Assembly: GCA_021234155.1 (NCBI GenBank) | Contig: JAJEKV010000005.1 | Coordinates: forward strand, 1,304,001-1,368,000 | Source: Isoetes taiwanensis | Lineage: Eukaryota > Streptophyta > Lycopodiopsida > Isoetales > Isoetaceae | Direction of reading: 5' to 3' | DNA: 64,000 nt | Part shown: positions 1-11,583 of the stretch, piece by piece | Layout: every line of letters begins with the position of its first letter | How positions within the stretch are numbered: the stretch's first letter is position 1 | The notes under the pieces: model-generated | Databases searched by the model: none | What the model saw: the letters and a program-made list of their open reading frames with translations, nothing else | Told to the model about the DNA's origin: nothing | Made by a program: the position numbers and the translations under genes

Positions 1-452
1 TAGCCTCCTCCCTGTGGCTGTACTCAACTTTGTAACACAGGTGGGAAGACGACCCATAATGCCTTTTAATAGCAACATGTAAAATGCATTTTCTTAGCAT
101 TAAAATGCTCTGTTGTTATTTTTTTTACATGATGAAACTTGCTATTTTCTGATAGTGAAGCTATTTTGCAGCTTGTGATCTTTTGTGGAGGCCCATGTGT
201 AGGGGCTCTTATGGGCTTTATGCCAAGGGTTGCTGCATTCAACATCTCAAGTACCATTCAGGCATGTTGCCCACTGTAGTTCATGAGACTTTATTTGTTA
301 TTGTCTCTAAGTTTCACTTACCTGACTCTAGACGTTCGCAATGTTGGTGTCATCATTTGTGATAGTTCATGCCCTGCATGACGGGCCCAGATTAATGGCA
401 ACCGCATCGGCGTTGCTTCTGCAGCCATGGTTCATTGTCTTAATGATTGCAG

Positions 453-661
453 GCACAGAAACGGCTTAGTGGATTGGCAGCAGGCATTGCATTTGAGCGT
501 GACTGGGTTGTCCTGGTAAGTGTTATTCAACCATGTCATTCTTTATGGTGGTAACTGGCAATAACTTTTATTCACAACTGTTTTAGCTTGCTGGTCCAAA
601 TCGCACTATTGCATTGGCCAATGCTAATGCACTCCTTCGAAGAGTGGATCTTATTTGTGAG
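453..661 (+). CDS. Two exons of an unidentified plant gene (partial)
   Basis: Two stretches look like real exons. The first, 453-515, is 63 nt (21 codons), preceded by TGATTGCAG and followed by GTAAGT. The second, 587-661, is 75 nt (25 codons), preceded by TTTTAG and followed by GTAACA. Both are in phase 0 and join without a stop into 46 residues that include [13 protein letters not shown] and [20 protein letters not shown]. The intron between them is 71 nt. A third exon could begin after TTTGCAG at 731, but no clear donor follows. I do not recognise the family; the string looks conserved, not random. The rest of the gene would lie upstream of the window or has been lost downstream, where the sequence turns into T-rich repeat. 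It could be a fragment left by a transposon. Confidence 0.5.
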
Positions 662-3348
662 GTAACAAGGGTGGTCATATTTGAATTCATGTTTAAAATA
701 TTTTGTGTCTTAATTGTCATGTGGGCTTTGCAGATAACTGGTCCCTTTATTTTTGGCATCCTGCTGTCCAAGTACAACGTTGTGACTTGCATTTCTAACC
801 AAGTACAACATTAGAAATGCCCCATTCAATTCTTTTGGTTCATTGGCTTCTTTCCACTGCCTTTACTCGTTCCCTTCACTACATGACGTCCATTATTCCT
901 TTTTGTCGACTGTTGTTCCATTTGTCTCGTTGAGCTCTTACGGTGTCCCTTGAGTCCTAACTCTTGCAGTCCGGGTTGTGCTTGAGTTGCTTCCATATGT
1001 CACTATGATGCTCTGCTTGTCCAAGTTGTCTTGAGTGATCCCATCTGTCTGATTGCTTGTAGCATTCTTGTCTCATGATTTCTCAGCAGTAGTTTGTTCA
1101 CTTGCATATGCATGATTTGTTCCTCTCACTCGTGCTTTTCCCTGGTTTTTTCAGTGGTAGTTTGTTCGATTGCCCAATTTATTTCCCTCGCCTTTCCATT
1201 TCGCAGCGGTTTTCTAGTGCCTCTTTTCTTTATCGCATTTCTCCATCCAGTTCATTTGTTTTGCTTCCCTTTTTTGCTCTATGATTCTTGAGCTTTGTTT
1301 CTAGGTGTATGTATAGGTAGATAAGTGCATGCTTGTTTCTCATATATTCTCAATTGTTCTTTTGGATGCCCTTATGAGGGCCTATATTCTTCTCTTTTAT
1401 CATTGTTTCTTAGTTTCTCGTGAATGCCTTCGAGGGCTTTAATGGCATTGGTGGCCTTAGCTCCTTTGTCCCAATTTGCTCTGTTCCTCTATTGCTAATC
1501 CCTTATTCCATCCACTTCATTATAATCTTGCATTCCTTTCCCTTTTCATTTTGCATTTTGTCCCTTTCCTCTTTGTTTGTTCATTTGATCTCTTGAAACG
1601 TCTTTGCTCTTCTATTGTCTTGACTCCCTCCTTTGCCCGCCTCTTGACTCATCATAGTGCTTTTTGCCCTGGTGCTGTCCATTCATTATGTTGTTTTACT
1701 ATGTTGACCCCAGTTGTTTCATCCACCTTGCTTGGCCTTTTTTATTCTTGTTGGTCTCAGTGACCGGTTTGCCCTTGTCGACCAAATTTGCAAGTTGTTC
1801 ACCGGGTTGTTCTCTTAACTCTGCTTCTTCCGACGATGTCATATCGCACCCCTCTTTCCCCATCTTTCTCTCGCCATAATGGGTTCTTTGGTCCGGCCCT
1901 CTAGATTGTTCTTGAGTCTCAAGGTCCCTATCATTGTTTCTACGTTGAAAATTCGCTTGGATCGGTTATGCATGTGGGTATACATTCATGAATTTTAGTC
2001 CTTGCTATTTCTTGTTGTTGCTCTATTTGTTCTTTTACTCCAATCTTCTCATGGTTCTCATGGATGCCCTTATGAGGGCCTATACTCGCTCTTTGTCATA
2101 GATTCTTAGTGTCTCATTAGTGCCTTTGCGGGTCTTTAGTTATTTCCATTTTGTGTCCTCGGCCATGTTGTCTCGTTTGCTTTGTTTCTCTATTCTCGAT
2201 CCCTTTTTCTATCCATTTCATTCTGGTCTCCTGTTTGTCTTTTTTCACCCTATATTTGTTCCTTTCCTTTTGTTTCCATTTTATCCCTTGAGATACATCT
2301 TTGCTTTGCTATTGTCTTGATTCCCTCCTTTGTCTGCCCCTTGATTTGACTTTGTTCTTCTTGTCTTGTTGGTCCAGTCGTCATGCCTTTTCTATGTTGA
2401 CCTCTTACAAACTAAAGGAGTTGTTTGGTGTTCCCTTTTTCCCGCGACATTCTCCCTTTTGGCCTGCATTTTAAATTTCAAAATGCGGTTACGTCTTCGC
2501 GAATTCGTGCGTGTTGGAATGGTTCTTGTGGTCCATTGTCTTGCATTCTTAAATGGTATTTGTTCTTGTTTCAGGTTGCACTCAGTTTTCTTCATCCATT
2601 CTTTTTCTTGGCCTTGATCCCATCCTCGCTGACTCTGTGGCATCGTCTACTGGTGTTCTCAATTGCATAATTGTTCTGTCACCTTATGAAACCTTTTTGT
2701 TCTTGTGTCTCGGGGTCCCTATGGTCTTGTTCCCGTAGGTTATGTTGTTTCTGTTTTTGAAAGTTTGTTTGAACTAGTTATGCATGTAGCGGATATGTTT
2801 AGGTTTTAGTCCTTGTTTGTTGTAGTGTTTTGTCATTATAGTATTCACTGTGGTTCACTCTTGGTACGTTGATTCTTGAATTTTAGTTCCAGGTGCTCTT
2901 TGTTAGCTTGTTGACTATGTTCGGTCTTGATGTCTTCTCTTTTTATGCATTCCACAGTTTTTGGTCTTTCTTATTATGGGGTTTGCATTGTCTTCATGAA
3001 AGTTCACTTGAGTCTATCTGCATGAATAATATAAGTTAGGTATGCTTGTTCTTACTTCCGTAGCATCTTGTTGTTAGGTTTTTTCTGTAGTTTGTTGGTA
3101 CGTTGGTTCCACAATTTGATTTCAGGTGCTTTGGTGGTGGCCATTGATCTTGTTTATGTTCGATTTTCATGCCTTTTTTGCCTTATGCGGTCCAGTTGTC
3201 TTAGGGTTTCTTGCGCCCCTTCCCCTCTATTGCAGTGGCATCCCACCTCATCTCATGATTATTACACTTTCCTAGCAGTGTGCCTTACAATCTCTCATGG
3301 TCTCTATGTATGATGGGGTTTGAGGGAGGTTCCTCTTTGTGTCAGATG
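662..3348. other. T-rich degenerate region without a recognisable gene
   Basis: Strongly T/C-biased on the + strand. Its open frames are Phe/Leu/Ser/Cys-rich hydrophobic strings that overlap each other in several frames, as expected from base bias and not from selection on a protein. An internal direct duplication is listed separately. A shorter similarity links about 2858-2930 to about 3095-3165 (around TTGGTACGTTG and CAGGTGCT). No RNA gene or transposon end was recognised. Confidence 0.5.
1340..2740. repeat. Imperfect direct duplication, period about 0.7 kb
   Basis: GGATGCCCTTATGAGGGCC occurs at 1364 and 2062 (offset 698) and ATGTTGACC-like matches at 1701 and 2394 (offset 693). Between them many short blocks keep order, such as CTATTGTCTTGA and CCCTCCTTTG. 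The two copies are heavily diverged with small indels. It may be an old tandem repeat or a degraded mobile element. Confidence 0.55.
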
Positions 3349-4294
3349 TTGATATTTGTGCATAAGGACCTTTCCCTAGAATGCTATAGTTTTCTTCTTA
3401 TATAGAAGAGAACCATCATTCTTAGGGAAGGGACGTCTGTTTTGGCGTCACGCTATTTTGGACATAGGAGTCATCTTTAGCCTGAGCTTTCTTTGGCACG
3501 TGATTTCTTTAGCTCTGTCTGCTATATATCCTTGTAGCTTCCAAGCAATTCTCATCGGCGTTTCCTTTGAGCTGAATTTCCCTTGTTCCAGTGTTTCCCT
3601 CCCTCCCTCCTCTATGGCTGGTCGCATGGTTGGTTCGCTTGGCTTCTGTTTGGTTTCTGTTCATCCCGCCTTGTGAGGGCAGATTCTACTCTTCTCTTCT
3701 GTCTCGTTGAGGGTTGGTGGCCTCTGCAATTTCCCAGCGTAGCACTTGTCGCTTCTGGAGGGCACCTCGGGGATGACCCCCGTCACTGCACACATCCAAT
3801 CTCATGGAAAGTCAAGGCAAGACAACGAGTTAGAAGCCTGACAGGCCAAGCATCAACAAACGTTTTATGTAAGAAAGAACAAAAAGATGAATGGAAATCG
3901 AGAGAAATTGGTTCACTCGGAAGCCCATAGCTACGCCCAGAGAGAGAGAGAGTAAGATAGACTAGGCCTGACCCCTGGACGGTCCTCTTTCTTGGCAGTT
4001 CCCGAGCAGTCTCTACGTGTTTAGGGGTCGAGTTGGGGTTTTGGATTCGATGCTGGTCTGGTGGAGTTATCGAGGGATATTTGCAGTCATGTATGCTTTG
4101 AGATGAAGCAGTTAATGCTTAACTTGGGGTGTTTGGGCTTTCTAGGATGTTCTTCTGATCGTTATATTGTTACTCACTCATTTGGGGTTATTTGTAAACT
4201 TCTATGATTCATTGTACTCATTTCATTCAGCTCAATGAAACACCACTTCACTTCGGATTTTGATATTTGTGCATAAGGACCTTTCCCTAGAATG
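3349..4294. repeat. 876-bp segment between 35-bp direct repeats
   Basis: An identical 35-bp string (GATATTTGTGCATAAGGACC is its core) lies at 3349-3383 and 4260-4294. The segment between (3384-4259) ends in a LINE-like tail: TTTGTAAACTTC, then CAGCTCAATGAAA, with no polyA. A GA microsatellite lies near 3938-3952. A 35-bp duplication is long for a target-site duplication, so the segment may be an old retro-insertion or a recombination product. Confidence 0.45.
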
Positions 4295-6042
4295 GTAAGA
4301 GACGGGATTCAAAAGCTTAGATAAAAAGCCATATGGCAACTAACTCGAATCACCTACTGATAATGAAATGTAACTAAGGAAAAGTTCAGGAGGAGAGAAA
4401 ATGTAGAATATTTTAATGGGGATGGTGGACAAAGTTTTGTATGCAAAGGTCGACGCAGAACACAAACTACGTGGAAATTGACAAAAAATTCAACCTAATA
4501 AGTTATACACCCTATAGAACCAGACCAAGACAACTAATGCCAAATATATGAAGGGTGCAGCATGGTCAAACAAAGAAGGGTGCATCCATGAAACTGCAAT
4601 CAGATCTCGTAAACTTGACTAACCGTAGTAGAAACACCAAAGTGATGTGATGGGTCCAAAAAAAAAAAAAACCTTGTCGTCTAAAACCATGAAGCCACAT
4701 GAGCTGCCCTAAGAAACCACCACAAAAAGAAGTCCGTCCATCGTTGAACTGTGTAGTTGCCAAGTTGGAACTGATTGCAATCCTTATCGACTCGACTAAT
4801 CCCTGGAAAATAAGCTTGCAAGTTTCAATGGGTTTCTAGAGTAACGGGGTCAAGGCGCCACTATAAAAAGAAAAAAGAAATAGGAAACAATGCAATAATG
4901 AGGTAATCAACAAAATGAGCCATGTTGTGACTGGAGATAGTGCAAGCATAAGGACTACCAAAAAGAATACCAACATACAAGAACGTGAAGAACCAAGAAA
5001 AAAGGAATACAAGTAAATACGAAACATTGTTTAATAAATTATGCACCAAGAACCCTTCGTTATAATGTTTATAACACGAGGTTTAATGTTCATAACATAA
5101 GGGGGGCACAAACGACTTATGCATGGTGTCAAACAACAAGGGAAAGATGAGGCAAGGACTAGACTGACCAAACTCAACAAAAATATAATCATGCACAAGG
5201 ACCGACCCATACATAAGGACCTTTTGTAATTAATGTCTAATAAATTATGCACAAGGATCCTTTGTTATAATGTTGATAACATGAGGTTTAATGTTTATAA
5301 CATCAGGGTTGCACAAACGACCTATGCATGCGTCAAATAACAAAGGGAAAGATGAGGCAAGAACTAGACTGACCAAACTCAACATATAAATTATTCTAAC
5401 TATAAAAATAAGGGGCAGAACCAAATCAAGCCCCAAGCACAATCTATAAGGACCACCAAATATGACCTAGAACACAAACATAAAGCACACCACAAAATCC
5501 ACTACAAGCCCTCAAACCGACCGCCACATGAAACAGAAACCAAACTATAAACAAAACGAAACCGAGCAAGACGGCAACAACAAATTAGACAAAAGAGGTC
5601 GACAAGATCCCCACAGACCAAACATGACTCCTATACCAATCCAAACAGATCCTGTCCACCCAAAAAACAGAACCTAGTTTCGCAACAACCCAGAAAACCG
5701 CCATAAATTAACGACCTTATCTAAGCTAAGCACACCACAGACCCACAACAAACCCCCTAAACTGACTGACAAATGAAAACGAGACTAAGCAAGATGGCAA
5801 TATAAACTGGCAAAAACGGCGGACACGATCCCCACTGACCAACAAGATGTCTAAGAGCAAGTCACACAACCTAAACCTCCAAAAAACACCATAGCATCGA
5901 AAAACAATAAAAAAATAGACACATTTCAAATTAAAAAACCCAGATATAGGAAATAATAAAAAAAGGGGTGACGGGATAGCGGGCCCCGGGAACCCTGGAC
6001 CACCCGAATTCGTCGGGATACCCAGACTAGATAACCCCCGAC
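4295..6042. other. A-rich degenerate region, no gene recognised
   Basis: The + strand is A/C-rich and the open frames are hydrophobic minus-strand shadows. Two imperfect repeats are visible: one with a 206-bp period (listed separately), and a looser pair at about 5480-5625 and 5695-5850 sharing GATCCCCAC(A/T)GACCA. I see no domain, splice pattern or element end. Confidence 0.45.
5032..5386. repeat. Tandem duplication, period 206 bp
   Basis: TAATAAATTATGCAC starts at 5032 and again at 5238. The copies continue in parallel through GCACAAACGAC and GGGAAAGATGAGGCAAG to GACTGACCAAACTCAAC. They differ by scattered substitutions and small indels. Confidence 0.7.
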
Positions 6043-6067
6043 AAAAAAAAAAAAAAAAAAAAAAAAA
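6043..6067. repeat. Homopolymer A run (25 nt)
   Basis: An uninterrupted run of 25 A follows CCCCCGAC. It could be the polyA tail of a + strand retro-insertion, but no target-site duplication could be paired with it. Confidence 0.6.
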
Positions 6068-6210
6068 CAGGCGGGTCTGGTCTGCACAAATCCGGTGGCC
6101 GACCTGAGATCGGACTATCCAACCTGGTGAATCCGGTGTGAGGCCGCTTCGATTCTAACTGCAGAGGGCTGCCAGGGAGAGAAAACAAGGGTAAGATCCA
6201 AACGGAAGGG

Positions 6211-6605
6211 CGAGAAGGTAATCAAGAAAGCCAAAAAGCAACAGGCCCGGGAGCAAACCAATAAAGAAATAGACGAATCAGAGCAGATGGCACTTGAAAC
6301 TGAGAAAAACAAACAAGAATGGCATGAAAAAATTTTGAGGATCCAATCTCATGGCCGAGAAGGTGATCAAAAAAGGCAAAAAGGCAGCAGGCCCGGGAGC
6401 AACCCAAGAGTCAGAAGAGAAGAATCAGAGCTGCATCACAATCGGGTCGCTTCAATTTTTGGTGGTGCCATTTTGGACTTCCACATTGTCTATGCCAATA
6501 ACAGGGAACATTGTTGTGGTCCTTCCATTCAGCAGTATCAGCAACACAGATAAAGAACCAACCAAATTGAGTGCTGAAGTAGCACCCCCAGATGTGAGAT
6601 TCTGA
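6211..6605 (+). other. Internally duplicated segment with a short open frame
   Basis: A 145-bp period duplication: CGAGAAGGT starts at 6211 and 6356, and both copies contain CAGGCCCGGGAGCAA and GAATCAGAGC. The frame 6351-6605 encodes a Lys/Glu-rich start followed by a less biased stretch (SCITIGSLQFLVVPFW, then NIVVVLPFSSI). It lacks obvious splice sites and matches nothing I know. It could be an exon remnant or chance. Confidence 0.3.
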
Positions 6606-7431
6606 TGATAAGTTGGTTGGTCAAGAATTCCTTCTTGTCACGAATTCCTTGTCGGAGATACATTACAAGCTTATCCTTATTCGTACAAGATAATTATCGT
6701 GGCGGCGAAGGCCGTTGCGAACATTTCCTTGGTTCCAAACCTATGGATTGGACCCATTACTAAGGTTTGAGGTTTGATAATGCACTACTTGCATAATAAG
6801 GAATTTGTTTTACTTAAATGGTGTAGAGGGCATTCTTGAACATGCCCTGTGTTTAGATAGCTGTAGTATTCTAATAAATTTTGCTTAAATTATTTTTTTA
6901 TGAAATCCTTTTCAATAGAAAATTGAGCTCTAATCAAGAAACCGGGTTTGCATGCATCCAATAGAAAATTGAGCTCTAATCAAGAAACCGAGTTTGCATA
7001 CATTCAACATTACGCATAATATATGGAGGAGGGCTTAAATCAATATGTGGGTAATATTTGAAGGAGGGTTTAAATGCGGGCCTCATCTAAAGTACATTCT
7101 TTGTTAGTGATATTGCTTTTATGGAGTTGTATTTAGTACCTATGAGGAGGAAAGAATTAATTAGTGTGCGAATGCCTAGTGTTGTTGGGCTTTAGTAACA
7201 AGGCAAGTACAATCTATGTCAAAATATTCATATCAAGAATGGAAGTACTGGAGATAACTAATGTGGAGGTCATCTCATGAGTGCATTAACATATGAAGAA
7301 AAACATAAGGCAACAATTCTCATTGCTCTAGGCAATCATGGCTTGATATCATCACAATAGTGCAACTAAGAAATGGGACATTAAGAAGAAATGGTATATG
7401 GAAAACTCCTATACTAAATTCTTTATTTGAC
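6606..7431. other. No gene seen; short internal repeat
   Basis: AT-rich and unannotated. AATAGAAAATTGAGCTCTAA, followed by TCAAGAAACCG, occurs twice (about 6915 and 6960), a tandem repeat of about 45 bp. No other structure was recognised. Confidence 0.4.
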
Positions 7432-7557
7432 TGCCATGATTTGCAAGGCACAAAAATTATCTAAATTGATATTCAGCATGCATCCAACGTCACATGCCAT
7501 GATTTGCAAGGCACAAAAATTATCTAAATTGATATTCAGCATGCGTCCAATGTCACA
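7432..7557. repeat. Tandem repeat, two copies of 63 bp
   Basis: TGCCATGATTTGCAAGGCAC begins at 7432 and 7495. The units differ at only a few positions (CATGCATCC against CATGCGTCC), so the duplication is recent. Confidence 0.85.
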
Positions 7558-7807
7558 AATCTGTAGCAAGATTAATACGTTGGGTTTGATATAAGCATTT
7601 TGTAATTCAAATATTTCAACACAACGTTCCAATAACCTAGTAGATGAACAAATTGCGTAAATTTCCTAAATGCTCTTCTGAAGCAAAAAAAACAACCAGT
7701 TTTGAATCTAGTATATGAACTGCAGACGTGGTACATGGTTCTTGTGCATGCTTGCAAATTTTTATGTATGTCGATCAACTTGTGTAATTTTTTCAGAATC
7801 ATGGTCT

Positions 7808-8323
7808 TGCGAGCCATTATCATATCTCAATTAATTCTAAACGAGGTGCACCCTGGACTACCACAGTCGTCGGATTTGTCAATCCTATGGCCCAGACTGT
7901 ATGTTGGAGCTTCTTGACACCTTTATGCTCAATTATGATTGGGGACGCCTATGATTTTAAGATGTCGAATACGAGTTTGCCTAAGGTTTTGATGGTATAT
8001 CGAGCCTCTATACGGTTTGGCTTAAGCTTTTAGAATATGAAATACGGGGATTCGAACCTCTACCAAAATAACTCAATGTCCTAATACGACTATTTTAACC
8101 AATCTAACCAGTGAGCTAATGTGACTATTTTTTATCTTAAATCTATGTTTTTTTTTATAATAACCCATTGAATTGTTGTAGGGATATGGTCTATGGTTTC
8201 AAGAATTATATCTATATCAAATCCCCCTGGAACCCCCTGTTATTTTGCTACATATTTGTATGAGAGCTTGCAAGCCATTATCATTTATATGAGTGCTTGC
8301 AAGCCATTATCATATCTTAGTTA
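7808..8323 (-). mobile_element. tRNA-derived SINE-like insertion
   Basis: Read on the minus strand from about 8122, the sequence has an A-box-like TAGCTCACTGGTTAG and, about 50 nt on, a B-box GGTTCGAATCC, the internal RNA polymerase III promoter of tRNA-derived SINEs. It does not fold as a real tRNA: the acceptor and anticodon stems do not pair. The body runs down to about 7835. Related strings containing AGCCATTATCATATCT lie on both sides (about 7808-7834 and 8297-8323), which fits an insertion flanked by a duplication. The family was not identified. Confidence 0.5.
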
Positions 8324-8931
8324 ATTTTCATGAGTCACTTTAAACCAAATTTTACGGAGAATGTGCAAGCATCCATACATGGTCCTTGGCAAGTGAGGAC
8401 CTAATACATGGTTATGACAAATGTCCTTGACAACAAAACAATGGTAAAAAGAAAAGAAAATGCCACATTCAAAGTTAAAGTAAGGAATCCAAAGTAAATG
8501 CCACCGGTAATCAGGCTGTGAACATGCAAACATAGCAAATTGAAACTCAATAAGCTCTTTTCTCGTTTTGTATTTACACGTGCCTAACTACAAAGATAGA
8601 TTCTCACAGAAATCCTGCTTGCAAGTGGATATGTTAACGACATTAGAAAGATGGGTACTATGGCATTGGAAGGGATGGCCAACATGATTTGGATCCACTC
8701 CTTTTGCCTTGTGCGCCCTATGTTTGGGAACATTGCATTCATAGCCAAAATTGAAATGAGAAGCGGCTTTTGCTTGTATATATATGATTTTCTTGATGTT
8801 AGAGTTGAAAGCAAAGAACCACCATTGCCATTGAGTGATACCTGTTAATCCCATCTCCAGAGAAGAGAGACAACATGAGGAACTAAATAGGGGTAGAAGC
8901 TGCCATAGTCATCGCCATCACTGACATACTT

Positions 8932-9205
8932 TTTTTTTCAAGAAAAAATTTACTTCATTTGACAGATATTGCCTCCTTCAAAGCGCCAGCTGCCAAAGAT
9001 GCTGCAGGCTACTGAATCCCTTGAAAGATCCACAACCTCCGCCGCTTCCAAATCAGCCACACCAACCAAGCCAAGCACATCTGCAAGGCTTGCTGCCGCA
9101 AGAGCGGCCAGCACCAAGATACACATGAAGCAGCAACTGTTGGCTAGTCAATCTCACCTGAAACAGAGCCCTGACCCAATCCCAGACGATCTGTAGTTGC
9201 CAAGA
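8932..9205 (-). mobile_element. 3' end of a retro-element (minus strand), related to 38027-38480
   Basis: On the minus strand this segment ends in a polyA-like run (T run on + near 8931-8939). Over about 200 bp it matches 38027-38235 on the + strand, sharing GATTGGGTC, AGCCAACA, GGCAGCAAGCCTTGCA and GGCTTGGTTGGTGTGG. The open frame on the opposite strand (8969-9196) is therefore not a gene. The copies are clearly diverged. It is most likely a truncated LINE-type or SINE-like 3' fragment. Confidence 0.6.
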
Positions 9206-9427
9206 GGCACTTGGAAATAATTTGTCTCATCCAAGGGCACTTGCAAATAATCTGGACAACCAAAATAAGAAGAAGATATATGCGCCTTCCTTCATATCTG
9301 TATGAGAGCAGCAAGAATTACAACCCTTCTGCTACACGTTTCAAGGATCACCATTTTTGAGATCCAGTCTGGAGTTACAGCCTGATTGCGTATTCACTTT
9401 CAAAATTTGAGGCATTTACTTCCAACA

Positions 9428-9750
9428 CAATTTGGGAAGGATGACAAGACTGACGGTGCACTATTTCTGACTGCAATCGATAGTTGGTGCTCAAATGTGA
9501 GTTCTTAATTTATTTATATATTTAATTCTTTGTTTCATTTTTGTTTTAACATTGCAAAATGGTTCCATAAACAGCGAGTTGGAAAGAATCAGATAACAAA
9601 GTGGTTGAAAGTTATGGGAGAAACCGTGAATATTGAAATATGCAATAAATCGGGTCGAGTTATGTTGGTGACGAGATTAGCGTTGGCTGGCGTACCAAGT
9701 TGGTATGCAAGTGACTGGCCATAACACGTATGATGGCTATTACAAGTATG
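9428..9750 (+). pseudogene. Crypton-type tyrosine recombinase, C-terminal catalytic remnant
   Basis: Two exon-like blocks join across a GT-AG intron (9497-9574). Exon 9428-9496 reads QFGKDDKTDGALFLTAIDSW then CSN; exon 9575-9750 starts RVGKNQITKWLK. The joined string aligns by eye with the recombinase at 60343-60936: DVWYSVNHVSSKTIGTWLK against SWCSNRVGKNQITKWLK, NKSCRTTAITQMSVSGVP against NKSGRVMLVTRLALAGVP, and, after a one-base frame change near 9695, MKITGHKSREAYQRY against MQVTGHNTYDGYYKY. This keeps the box-II arginine, the GH histidine and the terminal tyrosine. The frame change is why the plain open frame ends at SDWP. The N-terminal part was not found. A coding-like stretch at 9840-10010 may be a downstream exon. 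Confidence 0.6.
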
Positions 9751-9839
9751 TGTTGAGATTTTTTATTTCTATATTTAATTCTTAAGTAGTTTTTCTTTAG
9801 TTTCTTGCTTATTTTCAATTATTGTTTATGCGTATGACA

Positions 9840-10010
9840 AGAGGAAAGAGGTGCAAGTGGACGCTGGTATGGATATTCTCTCAATACCAGTTGATAAGAA
9901 TGGCAAGCTTTGCGTCTATAATGACGGTCTTGGTGAGAAGATGACCGATAAGAGAAAGTTTTATTTGGTGTACAAGATCGGCCTTCAAATTGTCTTGTTG
10001 CTCTTGATTC
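9840..10010 (+). CDS. Coding-like exon of unknown function (partial)
   Basis: An open stretch reads EVQVDAGMDILSIPVDKNGK and continues LCVYNDGLGEKMTDKRKFYL without a stop, with ordinary amino-acid composition unlike the surrounding AT-rich DNA. It follows the recombinase remnant on the same strand and could be its C-terminal exon or another gene. Splice sites are not clear. Confidence 0.3.
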
Positions 10011-10349
10011 GGTAATTTAACTCGTCTTATTTAGACATGTATTTTAAACTTAATTTTATGGCCAAAGTTTGTGCATTAGAGATCAAAATTAAGGAAGGAG
10101 AAACATTTAAGTATCAGGCTAAGCTTACAGTTTTAATTTCTGTTAGCCTGACAGAATGGCTTATCTGCTAATAGCATTCTATAGAAATTACATGAATTAG
10201 GAGTGCAATATTCATTTAAAATATTTAATGTTTTATAGTTTGCGTGCCATCTTCAAGTGGCGCTGTTATGAACTGTCCTGATAACAATTGTCAAAATGAT
10301 CGTCTTTCTTGTGTTATTTAATTGGTGTTACTTACATTTTTATTTATAG

Positions 10350-10420
10350 GTTGAATCTACACATATTACATGTAGTAGTAAACGGAAGAACCCAATGTCT
10401 AATAATGTTCTGATCAAGTG
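10350..10420 (+). pseudogene. Exon-like segment, copy 1 (frame lost)
   Basis: Bounded by TATTTATAG and GTAAGTAGG and matching 56494-56565. Copy 2 is 72 nt and open (VESIHITCSSKRKNPMSDN); this copy is 71 nt because one C is missing near GTTC(C)TGATC, so the frame breaks. Confidence 0.4.
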
Positions 10421-11200
10421 GTAAGTAGGCTTCTTGTTTTAATTTCATTTGCTCTTTTATTATCTTTAGGTGCTTGAATCATCTTGAATTTTCGGTTTGA
10501 AAAATCAAGGCGATTTTGTCTTATTGTTCACTCCTTATTGTTTTTTAAGGTTCATTGGATTTTAACATATTCCTACAAATAATACACATCACACCCCTGT
10601 ATACTTCGGCGCTCCCCAGTGTATGTATGTACGTATAAAAATACGTATCGGAATGGCGAATACAGCTTCACAAACCATTGCAAAGGAAGACGTTCATCTG
10701 CTTCTGAACCTCCAAACCGCCCAACTCGGCTCAGCATGCACCTTAAACTCGGGTGCCATTAATGCCTAGATGAATCAACGAGTGATTCCACATCAACCTG
10801 CCCATTCCATCTGTTCTTCTATATCTGAAGCCCTACCTGCCACTGAAGTGCGTGAAATCCTGTCCATAATCTAAAGCATAGCTTGTGCTGCATAATCTAA
10901 AGCACAGCTTGTAAACCTCACCAATCGTTGAGCTTGTAAACCTCGCCAATGGTTGAAATACAGTGGAACAAGGTCGGCTCTGCCCTACAAAACCCGAAAC
11001 AGGGGCCACAACAGAAATGAAGTGCCGGATTTGTAGTCCATCAGGCCGGATTTATCCTGCAACATTAGAAACAGAGGACAGTCTTTTTCCCCCCACATAT
11101 TTCTTTGGAACATAAGCCCTGCCCTCGCGAATACCAAGCATCGGCCGCTGCATGTGTCCAAAAGAACTCCAGCCAAGCTGCAGACCAGGTATAGAAACGC

Positions 11201-11308
11201 ATGTGCCCATAAGAAAAGTCTAATTTTAGACCTTAGAAAAAATCCACAAAACACATGTGCCCATAAGAAAAGTCTAATTTTAGACCTTAGAAAAAATCCA
11301 CAACAAAC
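11201..11308. repeat. 54-bp tandem duplication specific to copy 1
   Basis: ATGTGCCCATAAGAAAAGTC starts at 11201 and 11255. Copy 2 of the segmental duplication (about 57410-57465) has this unit only once, so the doubling postdates the duplication. Confidence 0.9.
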
Positions 11309-11407
11309 ACAAAAACCCCCTTTCTTCGGCCCACCATTGCCCAAATCTTAGTATCCTGATAATTTTGCAAACTGATAATTTTGCAACGTTATGTCTATAA
11401 TTTCAAG

Positions 11408-11583
11408 GCCATCGCGGTAAATGTCAGACACTGACATGTTATACCCAGCCTTAAATGGCAAAAAATCGGCTAAGTCCAGAAAAATGCCGTGTTTGGGCGT
11501 GGCTATAACATGTCAAACACACGGATATACCACGGATATGCCCGTGGGTATAACATGTCAGTGTCCGATATTTACTAGGCTCC
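11408..11583. mobile_element. 176-bp MITE with 8-bp target duplication (hAT-like)
   Basis: Inserted in copy 1 between two ATTTCAAG repeats (11400-11407 and 11584-11591); copy 2 has a single ATTTCAAG at about 57539. Imperfect inverted repeats share GACACTGACATGTTATACC. An 8-bp duplication is typical of hAT elements; a 9-bp Mutator-like duplication is not supported. No coding capacity. Confidence 0.8.

Noticed and set aside
1094-2738. Many overlapping open frames with hydrophobic, membrane-like products
   Set aside because: They are Phe/Leu/Ser/Cys-rich in several frames at once, as expected for T-rich DNA, and have no start context, splice sites or domain.
8035-8122. A functional tRNA gene on the minus strand
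   Set aside because: Only the A- and B-box match; the acceptor and anticodon stems do not form, so a SINE head fits better.
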